A stretch of 64,000 bases of DNA from assembly GCA_963978895.1 (NCBI GenBank), contig OZ022240.1, forward strand, positions 8,041,550 through 8,105,549, given 5' to 3'. This stretch comes from Erpobdella octoculata (taxonomy: Eukaryota > Annelida > Clitellata > Hirudinida > Erpobdellidae). This document shows, in pieces, positions 22,450 to 35,985 of this stretch. A program made the translations under genes and the position numbers. A model generated the notes under the pieces. That model was not told the DNA's origin. It saw nothing but the letters and a program-made list of their open reading frames with translations, and did no database searches. Position 1 is the first letter of the stretch. Every line of letters starts with the position of its first letter.

Positions 22450-23569
22450 AAATGTTTTTTATTAATTTTAATTATATTGACCTGTGTATTATTTTTTTTT
22501 ATTATCTTTTAGCTTGGAACAAAATAAACAAATAACAATTTAAAACAAAATTCAATAACTTAGTTTTATAAAAATTTTATAAATTATTGGTTTTTAACAA
22601 CTACAATTAAAAACGTTATAAACTATTCTCACTCTCAAAAACGATGTTGAGTGGTTCAGTAAATACATAATCATAAATTTTTGTAACCGATTTGAAAACC
22701 TTTTTGCAGAACAAAAACTAAACATTTTTTGTTTATCGAATCTTTAGTTTCAACTCCCAGAGACTTGAAATAATCTTGTTTGTCAGCATTTGATAACCAA
22801 TCAAAATTTGTAATACGTCCAATAAAAATTGTTTTTTTTTTTGGTAAATTCTTAATTTAACATTGCAATAAAAAAAACTATGTGTTATGATAAAAAAGTC
22901 AATCTAGTAATTTTTTAAAGTAAAACAATCTCACTTCTATTAGCTCTTTGAAATTTTTATACCATAAATCATTTTCATTCGATGCATATAAAGTTTTAGT
23001 GCAATTTATAGGATCCAGAAAACTGTATTAAAAGTTTTTTCAAAACTAAATTTTTCAATTTTTAAAGATGTTTCAAAAAACCCTGATTTTGAGATTATTC
23101 CCTATAAACAGGTAACGTTCAAGTGACAAATACCTAAAAAAGAGAACAACAATTAAATAAAATTGTACTAGAAGCTTAAAACTATGGTATTAAAGTTGCG
23201 AAAAACATAAATTAAATAAAATCATTTAGATGTGTAATCACTTTTTCTTGAGTGCATACGACAGTTTGGTACATTAAAAACAAGAGACTGAGGCAAGATA
23301 GGACATAGTTGGCAAATAATTTCAAAATCCTCTTTTCCTAAAACTTGCACAGAAAAACAATTTTGCTTAAAGAAACATTCCAAACAACAATTCAAGTTTG
23401 ACTCATCTTTATTTTCAAGATGAAACTCGCTTATAACTTCTACATCTGTTGAATCGTTTTGTAAGCAGACTGATTTTTCATTGAAATGCAATTCAACAAA
23501 TGTTTTAATCTCTTGAGAATTCATTTTAAGTAAACTGATCAAAACTAGCAGCCACCAAAACAAAGACAT
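22450..23569 (-). pseudogene. PAN/ILEI-like family, pseudogene copy 6
   Basis: Exon 1 is 23569-23242 (328 nt) and intact: ATG, signal segment SLFWWLLVLISLL, then NCCLECFFKQNC and a donor A/GTGATT. Exon 2 is 23133-22935 and carries a TAG where others read FEG, plus a one-base frameshift near NTVF. Exon 3, about 22860-22640, contains NLPKKKTIFIGR and LGVETKDS, but loses frame at FVLQKGF. Exon 4 at about 22510-22450 is recognisable only by degenerate sequence. It is about 85-90% similar by eye to copy 7. A complete first exon with dead downstream exons suggests decay after duplication. Confidence 0.8.
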
Positions 23570-23929
23570 TTTTAAGCAAAATTTTGTAAAAACCTGGAAA
23601 AAAATGAAGTGCTTTTTGATTAAAAATGTTTCACTATTAAATAGTGGTATTTATTTTTTTTTGTATTTTATTACAACTTTTAAAAATTACCTAGAAGTAA
23701 ATAGAAACTATATAAAAATATAAATTAATTTATTTTCTACATTGCGATTTATCTAATTAGAATGATCAATTAAATTAACCAACTTGTTGTGTTTTAACCA
23801 GCTTTAAATGTTTTTATTAAAGCATTATTTTTCAAATTTTAACCTGTTGCCGTTATAAGTTCAAACTAATTTTCTAATAAAAATAATAAAACAACTATCA
23901 TCAGAACGTGAAATGATATTTTTTTCTTT

Positions 23930-24660
23930 CGAAACTGTCAACGAGGAAATGTTTTTACGGTTTTTCTTGTTATTTCCTTATTAAAAATGGATTTCAGTTT
24001 TGTCACTGTTTTTCATTTATTTGGTTTTTCTCTTTAAATGAGCTGATAATTCATACCGACATTTGATTTTATGCAAAATAAAAACATCAATTAGAATTTG
24101 TTAAAGACTTTAATTAAAAATATTTATTTTTTAAAAAATTATTTATAACGACAAAATTTTTATTTGTCCTAAATTTGTCGTGATGAATAAAAATGTTCTT
24201 ACCAATATTTTGTAACAACTGGAAGAAAATGAAAATTTATTAAGAAACAAATGAGTTGTTTAATTTTACATTAATTAAAACATTAGAAAATCATGATTTT
24301 GTAAAAACACTAAACCTCAAAAGTTTGATATTCAATAAAAATTATAAAATTAATTGCTTCATTTATTAAAGGCACAACAATAAAATATTTTTTATAGTTT
24401 TAACTTTTAAAAATTATTTGAAACATTTTAAAAATGCATAAAAATTATTTCCATTACTGGTAAGCCAAAACCGGGAGCAAAAATACTGTTTTTCAGATAA
24501 CGTTTTCATTCATAAAATTATAAAAAAGGTAATTCTATTCAACGTTCAAAATGTTTTTTTAAATATAGCCATCAACTTTCTATTCTAACTTTGCTTTTTG
24601 TTTTTGTTCTATTGAAGCTTTTTGCAAGAGTAGTAATTTCACGGTATTTTCCTTTTGAAA
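23930..24660 (-). promoter_or_regulatory. Conserved upstream module before copy 6
   Basis: It shares ordered blocks with 26.99-27.80 kb. These include a candidate 5' UTR exon end AAAATATTG/GTAAGA (minus strand, near 24200-24215), whose partner acceptor would be the CCAG just upstream of the copy 6 ATG. A far-upstream block, CTATTGAAGCTTTTTGCAAG, lies at about 24.6 kb. The first-intron model is an inference from the splice-like consensus. Confidence 0.45.
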
Positions 24661-25440
24661 ATGTATTCATCGTATTCAATAGCTCATGCAAACTGGACTA
24701 TTTCTCTGATAAAAATTTAAATTAGCCGCCATGCAATACTCATTTACTGGATTGTAACACTAACAATACTGTGTTGAAATATTTTTAGAAGTTTGTTTTT
24801 AGGGTTTAAATTTCAGGTGCAAACAGGCATGTTTATTTATCAATTATAAATAAAATTAAACCTAAATATTAGGTTTTTAAATTGTAATTATAAAATTTAT
24901 TTTCTTACCTTTATATAACATAATATGCTTTGACAGCACAAACTATTAAAACCCAGTTTTTTCTTATATTTTATACCACTTGCTATTATAGAATTAAGAC
25001 AATTTCTGACTACATAATAATTATTTTTAATTCAACTTATTTTAATTATAACATGTTAAATTTACAATAATAGTAAACTAGTAAAACCAGTACGTTATAT
25101 CAAACAGTTAGATTATTGTAAATTAAAATCACAAATTACAATTGTGTGTTCATTGTTGTTTTTATTAAAATAAAACACAAAACGTAAATAATGTTTAAAT
25201 GTGCATAAAATATAAAAAATGTGCTGCTCATGAAAATAACAGATTATATGTAAAATGAATATATTTGTAGATACCTATTTATATATGACAATGTCAATCT
25301 ATCAGCCTCCTACAAAAGTCACATGTGCATAAACAGATTGTGGATAACGAAGGTGCAGATGTTGTAACAATAATTAATTTATTAATGTTTTCATTATGAA
25401 AATTTTTTATTTTAAGATATGATGTTTTAAAACAAAAAGT
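24661..25440. other. AT-rich intergenic DNA, no gene seen
   Basis: Between the upstream module of copy 6 and the last exon of copy 7. No coding or RNA gene recognised. Confidence 0.5.
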
Positions 25441-25443
25441 TAA

Positions 25444-26564
25444 CTAGTTGAAATCAACTTGAACTATGTTGACTTGTGTCTCATTTGTTTCTACGATCTT
25501 CCAGCCTGAAACAATTATTACATAATCAACAATCAAAACACAAATTCAACATCATAGTTTTAAAAAAAAATATATAATTAAAGTTTATAATATTTTAACA
25601 CCAATCAAACACATGCTAAGGTTGTCCTCACTTTCAAGAACAACTTTCAGAGATTTCACATCGGAACATTCATGAACCGCTGTGATTGTTTTGCTTGGAA
25701 AACCTTTCTGCAGTACAAATATCAGACAAGGACGTGTTGTCGAAGATTTTGTTTCTACTCCCAAAAAAATAAAATATCCAGCTACGCTAGTATTTGAAAA
25801 CCAGTTTACATTTTCATCACGTCCAACAAGAATTGTTCCGTTTGGTAAATTCTTAATTTCACATTGCAATAATGAAGATAAATATATAATGGTTGAAAAT
25901 AATCGTGTTTAAACATTAAAAAAAAACTATGGGTCTCACTTCAATATAATTGTTTTTAAACCTTATAAAAGTCATAGTTAAGATTGAATCAAAACTCCAT
26001 GTACACTTCATTGGTTTAAAAACCACAATATTAAATCCAGGTGGAAAAATGAGCTTTTCCGTGTCATAAGGTTTTTCAAAAAATCCTGATTTTGAAGCAA
26101 CGCCCTCAAAACATGTAATGTTTAAATGACATATTTCTAAATAAAAAAACCAGTAAAATTTTAAATTATTAAAAACTCATTGATTCAAATTTAATTTTTT
26201 TTTATAACAAGTTTATTGTAATCCTCAATGGCTCACCTCTATTTGAGTATACGCGACAGTTTGGTACATTGAAAACAAGAGATTGAGAAAAGGTAGGATA
26301 TAGTTGGCAAAAAATTTCAGAATCATCTTTTTCTAAAACTTGCAAAGTAGAACAATCCTGCTTAAAGAAACATTCCAAACAACAATTCAAATTTGATCCA
26401 ACTTTATTTTCAAGATGAAACTTGCTTATAACTTCCACATTTGTTGAATCTTTTTGTAAACAAACTGATTTTTCATTGAAATGCAATTCAACAAATGTTT
26501 TAATCTCTTGAGAGTTAATTTTAAGTAAGTTGATCAAAACTAGCAGCCACCAAAACAAAGAAAT
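25444..26564 (-). pseudogene. PAN/ILEI-like secreted protein, copy 7, start codon lost
   Basis: All four exons are open. Exon 1 is 26564-26237 (ISLFWWLLVLINLL signal segment; NCCLECFFKQDC). Exon 2 is 26136-25940 (ICHLNITCFEG; GFNIVVFKPMKC). Exon 3 is 25851-25632 (NLPNGTILVGRDENVN; LGVETK; FVLQKGFPSKT). Exon 4 is 25505-25444 (WKIVETNETQVNIVQVDFN, stop). Phases 1, 0, 1 and all GT/AG sites are correct. The codon that is ATG in copies 1 and 6 is ATT here (26564-26562), and no in-frame ATG lies between it and the acceptor CAG just upstream. The product of about 270 residues is therefore probably not made, unless initiation is non-AUG or a different 5' exon supplies a start. The core of exons 2-3 resembles ILEI/FAM3 domains in order (NIVVF, GTILVG, FVLQKG). 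Confidence 0.75.
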
Positions 26565-26989
26565 TTTTAAGCAAAATATTGTAAACACCTGAAAAAAGAA
26601 CAAATGAAGTGCTTTTTTATTAAGAATGTTTCACTATTAAATAGTGGTATTTATTTTTATCGGTATTTTATTACAGCTTGAAAAATGACCTAGAAATGAA
26701 TACAATATATATATATATCATTTACTTCCTACATGGTGTTTTATTTAATTGGAATGATCAACTAAAATAAGTTCTTTGACCAACTTTAAATGTTTTCAAA
26801 AAAACATCATCAGTTAAAATGATATTAAATTTTAACCTGTTGCCGCTATCAATTTAATCTAATTTTTAATAAAATTATTAACTCTATTAATGAATTTATA
26901 TATCTAAAATTAGTTCGTGTTTATTGCAAAAAACGTTTTTTTCCAGTTGAGAAAATAATAAAACAACTATCATCAAAACATAACATGAC

Positions 26990-27800
26990 ATTTTTCTCGT
27001 TTGAAACTGTCAATGAGGAAATGTTTTTACGGTTTTTCCTGGTATTTCCTTATTAAAAATGAATTTCAGTTTTGTCACTGTTTTTCATTTATTTTGTTTT
27101 TCGCTTTAAATAAGTTAATAATTTACACAGACATAAACGTATATGCAAAATAAAAGCAGCCATAAATTTGCTTTAAGGTTTTAATTAAATTTTGTTATTA
27201 TTTTTTTAAAATACTTATAAAAAAACAAACTTACCAATATTTTGTGACAATTTAAAAAAATAAAAAACTTATTAAAAAACAAACGAATTTTTTAATTGTA
27301 CATTGACATTTTGTAACAAAGGTTTGAAATTCGATAGAAAATTTGATAAAAGTTTTTTTTCAATTAATCTAAGTTAATTTTTTATTTATAAAAAGCACAG
27401 CAGTAAAACTTTTTGTTTTTAGTTTCAACCTTTTCAGTACTGCTTAAAAATTGTTTAAATTTATAAAAAAAATTTATTATTATTAATCAACCGAAACAGG
27501 CAACCGATAGTACTGTTTTCCAGATAATGTTTCTATTCATAAAAATGAATAAAAATAGCCATTCTGATCAACGTTCACAATGTTTTTTTTTGTAAAAAAC
27601 TGCCATCAATTCAATAAAAACGTTTTTATGTTTTGACCACACGCAGCAACTTTTCGATTAAACTAATTTGCGTTCCATTCAATCTTTTATTCAAACTTCA
27701 CCTTTTGTTCTATTGAAGCTTTTTGAAAAAGTAGTAATTTTACAGTATTTAAAAGAGTAGTAATTTTACAGTATTTAAAAGAGTAGTAATTTTACGGTAT
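26990..27800 (-). promoter_or_regulatory. Upstream module of copy 7 with candidate 5' UTR exon
   Basis: On the minus strand a TATAAATA-like box near 27390-27400 is followed by a candidate first-exon end CACAAAATATTG/GTAAGT at about 27235. The acceptor TTTTTTCAG/GTGTTT at about 26590 would join it to coding exon 1. The distal block with TTCTATTGAAGCTTTTTG is followed by three 29-bp repeats of AGTAGTAATTTTACAGTATT (27727-27800). A near copy without a gene lies at 58.79-59.62 kb. Confidence 0.45.
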
Positions 27801-28694
27801 TTTCTTTTGAAACAGTAGGGTATTCATCGTATTGAATAGCGTATGTAGATTGTACTATATTTCTGATAACAATTTAAAGTGGCAGCCATGCAATACTCAA
27901 TTACTGGATTGTAGTACTAACAATATGGTGTTGAACAATTTCAGAAGTTTGTTATTAGGGTTTAAATTTCAGGTGCAAACAGACATGTTTATTAATTAAT
28001 TATAAATATAATTAAACTCAAAAACTAGTTTCTTTCAAATTTAAAATTAGAAAAGTTAATTTATCATTTGCAATACAGATTCTGTATATAACATTATATG
28101 TTTTTGACAGCAGAAATGAGTTCAAGCTTAAGCCCAGTTTTTTAAGAAGTTTTCTACCAACTGCTATTATAGATTTAAGACATTTCTTCTTCTTAATTAT
28201 TGCATGTAAATTTGCAATAATAGTAAACCACTTAAACCAGAAAATTATATCAATTATGCGGGATTTATGGCGCCGCTTGCAACAACGCATATTACTCGCT
28301 AGCTCCACGAGTGCATAAAAATACTTACTTTAACCTCCAACCGAAGTTGGTACTATTTTATCGACCACTAAAGGGTGAAACGCTGAGTTCACGTGCAAGT
28401 TAGTTTCTTGCTCAAAGAAATTGTTTCTACGAGCATTAAATGAAAAACGTGCTATTATTCACCTCACAACAAATAGACATAAATGAAGATGGTCTAAAAC
28501 CTGGTGTGGTAAAATGCCACCGAAAGTCACAAACAACTAACCATCAACACATTACTAGAATTTGGCATGACGCAATTCAACCAACATTAACAATCACTTG
28601 ATCATTGACTCACCAGTTAATAACTACCAATGTTAAACAGAACATCACAATATGAGGGATTCATCTAAAAAATGTTTCAAAAATTTGCTTATCT
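27801..28694. other. Cluster intergenic DNA
   Basis: The second half (28430-28694) is a third copy of the 3' flanking block found at 2.82-3.12 and 6.55-6.81 kb. No gene seen. Confidence 0.5.
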
Positions 28695-29040
28695 TCAATT
28701 AACTTCATAAAAATTAACATGCGGTTTCACTTCTCCGTTGATATACCAACCTGTAATAAAAAAATTAATATAATAATTATAAAACTTTTTTCAATCTATA
28801 ATACAGTTTTGTTTTATAAATTAATTAAGAGGAGGCTCACTTGTGACCTTCACCTCTGTTGAACTGCTCCGAGTACAAACTGCTTTCTCGTGGAAATGGT
28901 TACATCTCTTGCTCAGTAACTTCTGTAAGACTGTTGATAACCAGTATTCACACCAAAAACATTTTTATAAACCTGAAATTTGCAAGTGTTCTCATTTGCT
29001 ATCAAAAAACTATTTGTTTGTGAGCTAGTAGTGAGACAAA
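28695..29040 (-). pseudogene. PAN/ILEI-like family, deletion remnant copy 8
   Basis: Exon 4 is 28750-28695, 56 nt, WYINGEVKPHVNFYEVN then stop, nearly the same as copy 2. Only about 90 bp upstream lies an exon 1 fragment reading HFHEKAVCTRSSSTEVKVTS (28850-28920). Preceding it is a broken signal-peptide-like segment. Exons 2-3 and most of exon 1 have been deleted. This is the outermost recognisable copy. Confidence 0.65.
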
Positions 29041-30030
29041 ATAAAACAATTAACAACAGATATTTTACAGCTGCAAAAATTTTTTTAATACAAAAACGGT
29101 GTGCAAACTTTTGTTTTAAAATATTGTTTTTGACTTAACTAATTTAAAACGCTATTTTATTCAACGGTAAAAGTGATTTTACTTTTTTTCAAAATAAAAA
29201 ATAAAATTTTTGTGTGGCAACCACAACAGTTTTTTGAATAAATTAATTTGCCATCTATTCAACCTTTTATTCAAACTGTACCTGTCATTACCATTCTATA
29301 AAAGCTGTTAACAAGAATAGCTGTTTTGTGGTATTTTTTTAAAAACTTTTTTCATTAATATATGATTGTATATTTGTTTTATAGTAATATTTGATACATT
29401 CAACTGACTGTGACTTATATTATTTTTTTATCATTTTAATACTTAAATAATAACACTAAAACAAAATTGAGAAAATAAACTTGGATTTAAGAAAATTATT
29501 GATTTTACAATTATTGTTCTGTGCAAACAAATAACAATCAAATCTTTAATTTTTTGTTTTTGTTTTTATTAAAAATCTGTGAAAACTCACTCTATTTTGA
29601 CATAACTGAAATGATGAAAATGCAACATATTAACTTGCATAGCAGTTGAAATATTGTTAAAATCTAACCTGTTAACCTAAATTCAAACAAATTACTCAGC
29701 GAAAACAAAATTGTTACAACTGAATTTATGGAAATTGATGTTTTCTGCTTGATTGTGTGTTAGAACCTAACAAATTAAAAGAACAACAACCATCAAAACC
29801 TGACAAAACGTCTTTTTTCAAAACGAGAAATTTTTTTTACATTCTTCCATGTAATTTGTTAGTAAAAATAAATTGCTGTTCTGAATGACGCCCATTCAAC
29901 TTTTGTTTTCAGGTTTTTCTCGCTGAATGACTTAATAATTCAAACCGGCATTCAAAAAAATGCAAAAAAATTGTTTTCTATACAATAATTATAATTAAAC
30001 CTTTCAGTTTAAAAAAATTACCAGCAAAAC
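29041..30030. other. AT-rich DNA with remnant of the upstream module
   Basis: The block at 29240-29340 matches the distal part of the family's upstream module (TTCTATAAAAGCTGTTAACA). Another part near 29820-29960 resembles its proximal part. No coding exon seen. Confidence 0.5.
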
Positions 30031-30035
30031 TAATT

Positions 30036-30330
30036 ATTAAAATTGTATTTGGTTTTTCCGATATCAAATGCAACATCAGAAAGAAGTTTTTTGGCATTAC
30101 GTTGAATTAAAACCTATTTGCAGTCATTTCTTTGGTAAATGGTAGTTAAAGTTGTGATTTGTAGTTAACTTTTGTAAATGATAGTTACCATTGAAATATA
30201 TCAATGGTAGATACTTTGGACTTTGGTAAAATGTTAATTATCTAAACACTAGACTCTGTGGCGGATTAACTATGGCGCAAGTGGCGCACCTATGCCAGGG
30301 CCTCCGAGCTTTGGGGGCCTCAAAATTTTA
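30036..30330 (+). pseudogene. hAT transposase C-terminal fragment and element end
   Basis: Plus-strand frame LKLYLVFPISNATSERSFLA followed by KTYLQS resembles the hAT dimerisation block of TTF/ZMYM-type transposases (typically NAxSERSFSALRRIKTYLRS). GC-rich sequence with repeated GTGGCGC near 30246-30310 looks like an element terminus. The same 55-bp block recurs at 47034 fused to a LINE. Confidence 0.6.
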
Positions 30331-30420
30331 CAATAGAAAAATTATTATGCAGGCCTAATATTCTAAAAACTACATTGTGGACGAAGATTGCTAAGTTCGT
30401 TAGTTCAAGTGTGTCACAAC

Positions 30421-31777
<1,357 letters not shown>

Positions 31778-32324
31778 TGGGATAAGTTGGATAATTGTGA
31801 AGATAATTAAAAAAAGTGTGAAAACTAAAAAGTAGAAAATAAAAATAAATAAAAAATCTTTTTAAAAACTAGTCTTATGATAAGACTAGGGTGTTCAGTT
31901 TGAATTTAATGAACAGATCTGTATAACTTAGCGAGCACCCTAGTCTTATCATAATACTTGTTTTTAAAAAGTTTTTTTATTTCTTCCAAAAACGCTTATG
32001 ACCGGGGGTAGTCGTAGAGATTTTTCAGTAATTTTAATTTCAACAACAGTCATTTTCCAAAACCAGGTATTCTACCTGTAAACGTTGAACGAGTTGGCTC
32101 AGTAGCAATTCGTAACGTTGTAATTTGAAGTTATTTATAGGACAAGATTTCCCGAATTCTATTCCTCGTTATTACTGCTTTTATCGGATATTTACTAAAA
32201 GATGCAGGTTTCACAAATTATCTCACTTCGCAGAATCTCCTGTTATTCTTACTAATCTCTTGATAATTCAAATTGTTTTTGCAGCACGTCTTTTACAAAC
32301 TATTATTCCCTCTCGAACACTCAA

Positions 32325-33130
32325 ACGTGAGCGGGAACAAGAACAAACGTGAGCGGGAACGGGACAGCGACCGGGAACGGGAAAACGACCGGGAGCGGGA
32401 AAGCGACCGGGAGTGGGAAAGCGACCGGGAGTGGGAAAGCGACCGGGAGCGGGAAAGCGACCGGGAGCGGGAAAGCGACCGGGAGCGGGAAAGTGACCGG
32501 CAGCGGGAAAACGACCGAAAACGGGAAAGCGAACAGGAGTGGGAAAGCAGGTGGGAAAGGAAACGGGAGAGAAAGAGACAAACATTAGAAAAACCTCTAA
32601 AAAACCCGGGCAACGACGGGTATCTCAGCTAGTACATACATAAACACACACACAGACACACATACATGCACATACACATACATACATACACTCATACATA
32701 CGCACATACATATATATATAGTTCCCGCTCGCTCACCCGCTCCGCTCCGCTCATTTTGTGACGGATTTAAAAAAAAAAATTTTCTATATTTGATCCCCTT
32801 CACTCTCAAGGTTGTGTGAAAATTTCATTACGATCGGATGAATGGTGTAGCAATGCATGAATAACATACCTATATACATACATACATACATACATACAAA
32901 CATTCATTTTTATATATATAGATATATAGTTCCCGCTCGCTCACCAGCTCCGCTCCGCTCATTTTGTGACGGATTTCAAATTTTTTTTCTCTTTATTTGA
33001 TTCCCCTTGACTCTCAAGGTTTTGTGAAAATTTCATTACGATCGGATGAATGGTGTAGCAATACATAAAGGACATGAATATATACATATATACATATATA
33101 TATACATATATAAACATTCATTTTTATATA
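32325..33130. mobile_element. Helitron-like composite inside the Ty3-type element
   Basis: A plus-strand 3' end (18-bp minisatellite 32340-32560, hairpin, CTAG at 32629-32632) is followed by CA-rich microsatellite. Two minus-orientation 5' blocks then appear in tandem (32720-32922 and 32930-33137), each with GCTCCGCTCCGCTCATTTTG and AATGGTGTAGCAATGCAT. The layout is the same as at 20.16-20.78 and 48.83-49.30 kb. Confidence 0.7.
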
Positions 33131-33405
33131 ATATAGATATATATATACATATATGACTTATTGTTTCAACATATCCAATCATTATAAAATGCACACATAA
33201 TAAAATAAAAAATAAACAAATATTACGAAAATACGTAAGATGAATCATCTTCATCTTACATATGGGGGATATGTAAGATGAAGATGATTCATCTTACGTA
33301 TTTTCGTAATATTTGTTTATTTTTTATTTTATTATGTGTGCATTTTATAATGATTGGATATGTTGAAACAATAAGTCATATATGTATATATATATATATC
33401 TATAT
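33131..33405. repeat. Near-perfect 130-bp inverted repeat with 5-bp spacer
   Basis: The left arm (33131-33263) and right arm (33269-33405) are reverse complements apart from TA-count differences at the outer ends. They are separated only by GGGGG at 33264-33268. Each arm contains TGTAAGATGAAGATGATTCA, read outward from the centre. A third copy of the arm lies at about 35860-35985. The structure could extrude as a cruciform. Confidence 0.92.
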
Positions 33406-33419
33406 CGAAAAAAGAAACG

Positions 33420-35248
33420 CTCACATCGTCACTCTCTTTACGACTAAGAAAGTCAGCACCGAGGTTTTCCTTGCCTTTGAAGTAGTTTACTTTCAACTTA
33501 TTCTCAATTTCTATCTCTCTGCGTGCTGTGTCAACAGGGCGGGCATCTCCGAAGATTGCCGAATTCAACTTTCCATCTTTCCCCACCCCTCCATTTTGGC
33601 CTCTAGGCAGAAGATTGAGCCTTGGTCTTTCTTTTGGCGGATTCAAAGCTTGAACTTTTGCCTCAACTTTATTTCCTACCTTTGAAATGGCAGACGTGTT
33701 TCTTTCCTTGCTTTGATACAGCTCCGAGTTAGCCGACGTTTTTTTATAATTTACCCGATCATTCCTCTGAGTCCTGTCGTAGTTGGGAGCGGATTTCTGT
33801 GGTTTCCGACCAAAGCGTTTTCCTGGAGCCATTGCATCAAAACCTCGTACCCCTTCAACATTTCCCAGCACGAGATCGCAAAGTAGGTTTTTTATGCACA
33901 CCACCTCTCTGGTTCCTCTGAACCAGTCTGTTTTGTTTTTTACCACTGCTGTTGGAGCTACCCGAACTGTGCCGTCGATTAAAACACAGGGTCTTGTTTT
34001 TCCGGTCATTTGACGCGGGTGCACTAATGATTCCTTTACCATTATGGCAGTACAGCCAGTGTCCCTCAAAACCTTTACCGGTTTTCTGTTCACAAACCCT
34101 CTGGTTAAATTAAACTTTTCTCCTGAGTGCAAACAACCATCCGCAATGACAGGCAAAACGCATCCACGCTTCAATTCCACCTCATCCAATTTTCCTTCCA
34201 TCACCATGGCAGCGCATGCATTCACAACGCCTGAATCCTTGCATGGTGCTGACGTAGTCGTCTCATTCCGTGTTTGGCAAAATACTGGATTTCTAGGGCT
34301 ACTTTGCCGACACTCTCTTGCCATGTGCCCCGTTTGATGACAGTTGTAGCAGCGAGGTCCAACCATTTTGGAGTCACTGACCGGCTGACCCCGGCTCCAA
34401 TCCATCCTGCTATTGCTGTCCAATTTTGCCAACCTCTTTTCTGGGTGGGCTTGGCTGTACTTGTTGACCCAAAGGCACAGCTCATTGACATCGCCGCTCT
34501 CTTTCTCCAACAAGTACTCGACCATTCCCGCCAGGCACTTTCCAAAAAACTGCTCTTTCAGAAACAAAAACAACAGGTTTTGTTTGCCCGCGAGATCCAC
34601 CCAGCGCCTAAGGTGGCTATCTAGCCGCACTAGATAATGTTCCCAGGTCTCCTCCGGTTCAGGCTTTGACTCTCGAAACATTATGCGATAGTCTTCCGCT
34701 GACTTCCCAAAACGACGAAGAAGTGCCTCCTTTGCTGTTCTGTAGTCTTGCATCTGACTATCGCTAAGTTGGCCAAACACTTCCAAAGTTTTCGCACTAA
34801 GCAACGACCCTAGAAGCATCCCCCAATCCTTCTGAGGGTGACCATTGGCTTTTGCCAATGACTCAAATCTCAGCAAAAATGCGTCGATGTCATCGCCTTC
34901 AGAAAACTTTGGATAAGGAATCTTAGTAGCCTCCGCCGACGGCTTTGGCTCTATTTTTTCTTGGCCCTCCAATTCCAACTTTTTCAGTTCTAGCTCGTGC
35001 TGCCTCTGTCTTTCCCGTTCTTCATGTTCACGTTCCCGTTCCCGATCTTCCCGTTCTTGCGGAGCCTTTTTATCTTCCCGTTCTTGCTGAGCCTTTCTTT
35101 CTTCCCGTTCCTCTATTCTCCTGACTCTTTCTTCATCCTTTAATTCTTTGATGTAGTTTCTTAACTCCTCTCCAGAATAGCCCAGATCCTGCCCCATTTT
35201 CATGAATTTCTCTGTATCAGACATCTCTAAACCAGAAGATTCGGTCAC
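33420..35248 (-). pseudogene. Ty3-type gag-protease fused to RNase H remnant
   Basis: The frame of about 610 meaningful codons starts at 35248. An N-terminal charged coiled coil of Arg/Glu repeats covers about residues 45-95. A capsid-like region follows (YPKFSEGDDIDAFLLRFE; LLRRFGKSAEDYRIMFRES). There is a zinc knuckle CYNCHQTGHMAREC at about 300 and a retropepsin-like active site LRDTGCTAIMV at about 395. The frame then reaches basic linker sequence and, near residue 605, ends with NYFKGKENLGADFLSRKE, which is the tail of RNase H in Ty3-type pol. RT and the rest of RNase H are absent, so a deletion of roughly 2 kb that kept the frame is inferred. The last residues come from the adjoining inverted repeat. 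Integrase is absent. Confidence 0.8.
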
Positions 35249-35278
35249 CTGTGATCAAATAACTGTCGGGGTCACCAA

Positions 35279-35587
35279 TGTAAACGTTGAACGAGTTGGC
35301 TCAGTAACGATTCGTAACGTTGTAATTTGAAGTTATTTATAGGACAAGATTTCCCGAATTCTATTCCTGGTTATTACTGCTTCTATCGAATATTTACTAA
35401 AAGATGCAGGTTTCACAAATTATCTCACTTCGCAGAATCTCCTGTTATTCTTACTTATCTCTTGATAATTCAAATTGTCTTTGCAGCACGTCTTTTACAA
35501 ACTTTTATTCTCTCTCGAACACTCAACTTTAACACACTGTTTAAATTCCAAAAATTCATGCACAAAATAATATTTCTAATAGTAACA
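35279..35587 (-). repeat. LTR of the Ty3-type element, complete copy
   Basis: 309 bp bounded by TG and CA and adjacent to the primer-binding site. It is about 95% identical by eye to 32077-32324 over the shared part. Confidence 0.85.
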
Positions 35588-35599
35588 TTACATAACCGG

Positions 35600-35985
<386 letters not shown>

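Larger units (their letters stand above)
32077..35587 (-). mobile_element. Ty3-type LTR retrotransposon, pol deleted, invaded by other elements
   Basis: The right LTR is 35279-35587 (309 bp, TG...CA). A second copy of the LTR, cut short, is 32077-32324. On the minus strand a primer-binding site TGGTGACCCCGACAGTTAT directly follows the 5' LTR. A gag-protease frame follows, and most of RT/RNase H/integrase is missing. Between it and the left LTR lie Helitron pieces and a large inverted repeat. Left and right of the whole block (about 31985-32076 and 35986-36050) lie two halves of one MITE-like repeat that is continuous at about 38835-38965, so the block inserted into that repeat. Confidence 0.8.

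Noticed and set aside
32077..32324. Independent solo LTR
   Set aside because: It lies in the right orientation and distance to be the truncated partner of 35279-35587. Invasion by Helitron DNA explains the missing end, though a solo origin cannot be fully excluded.
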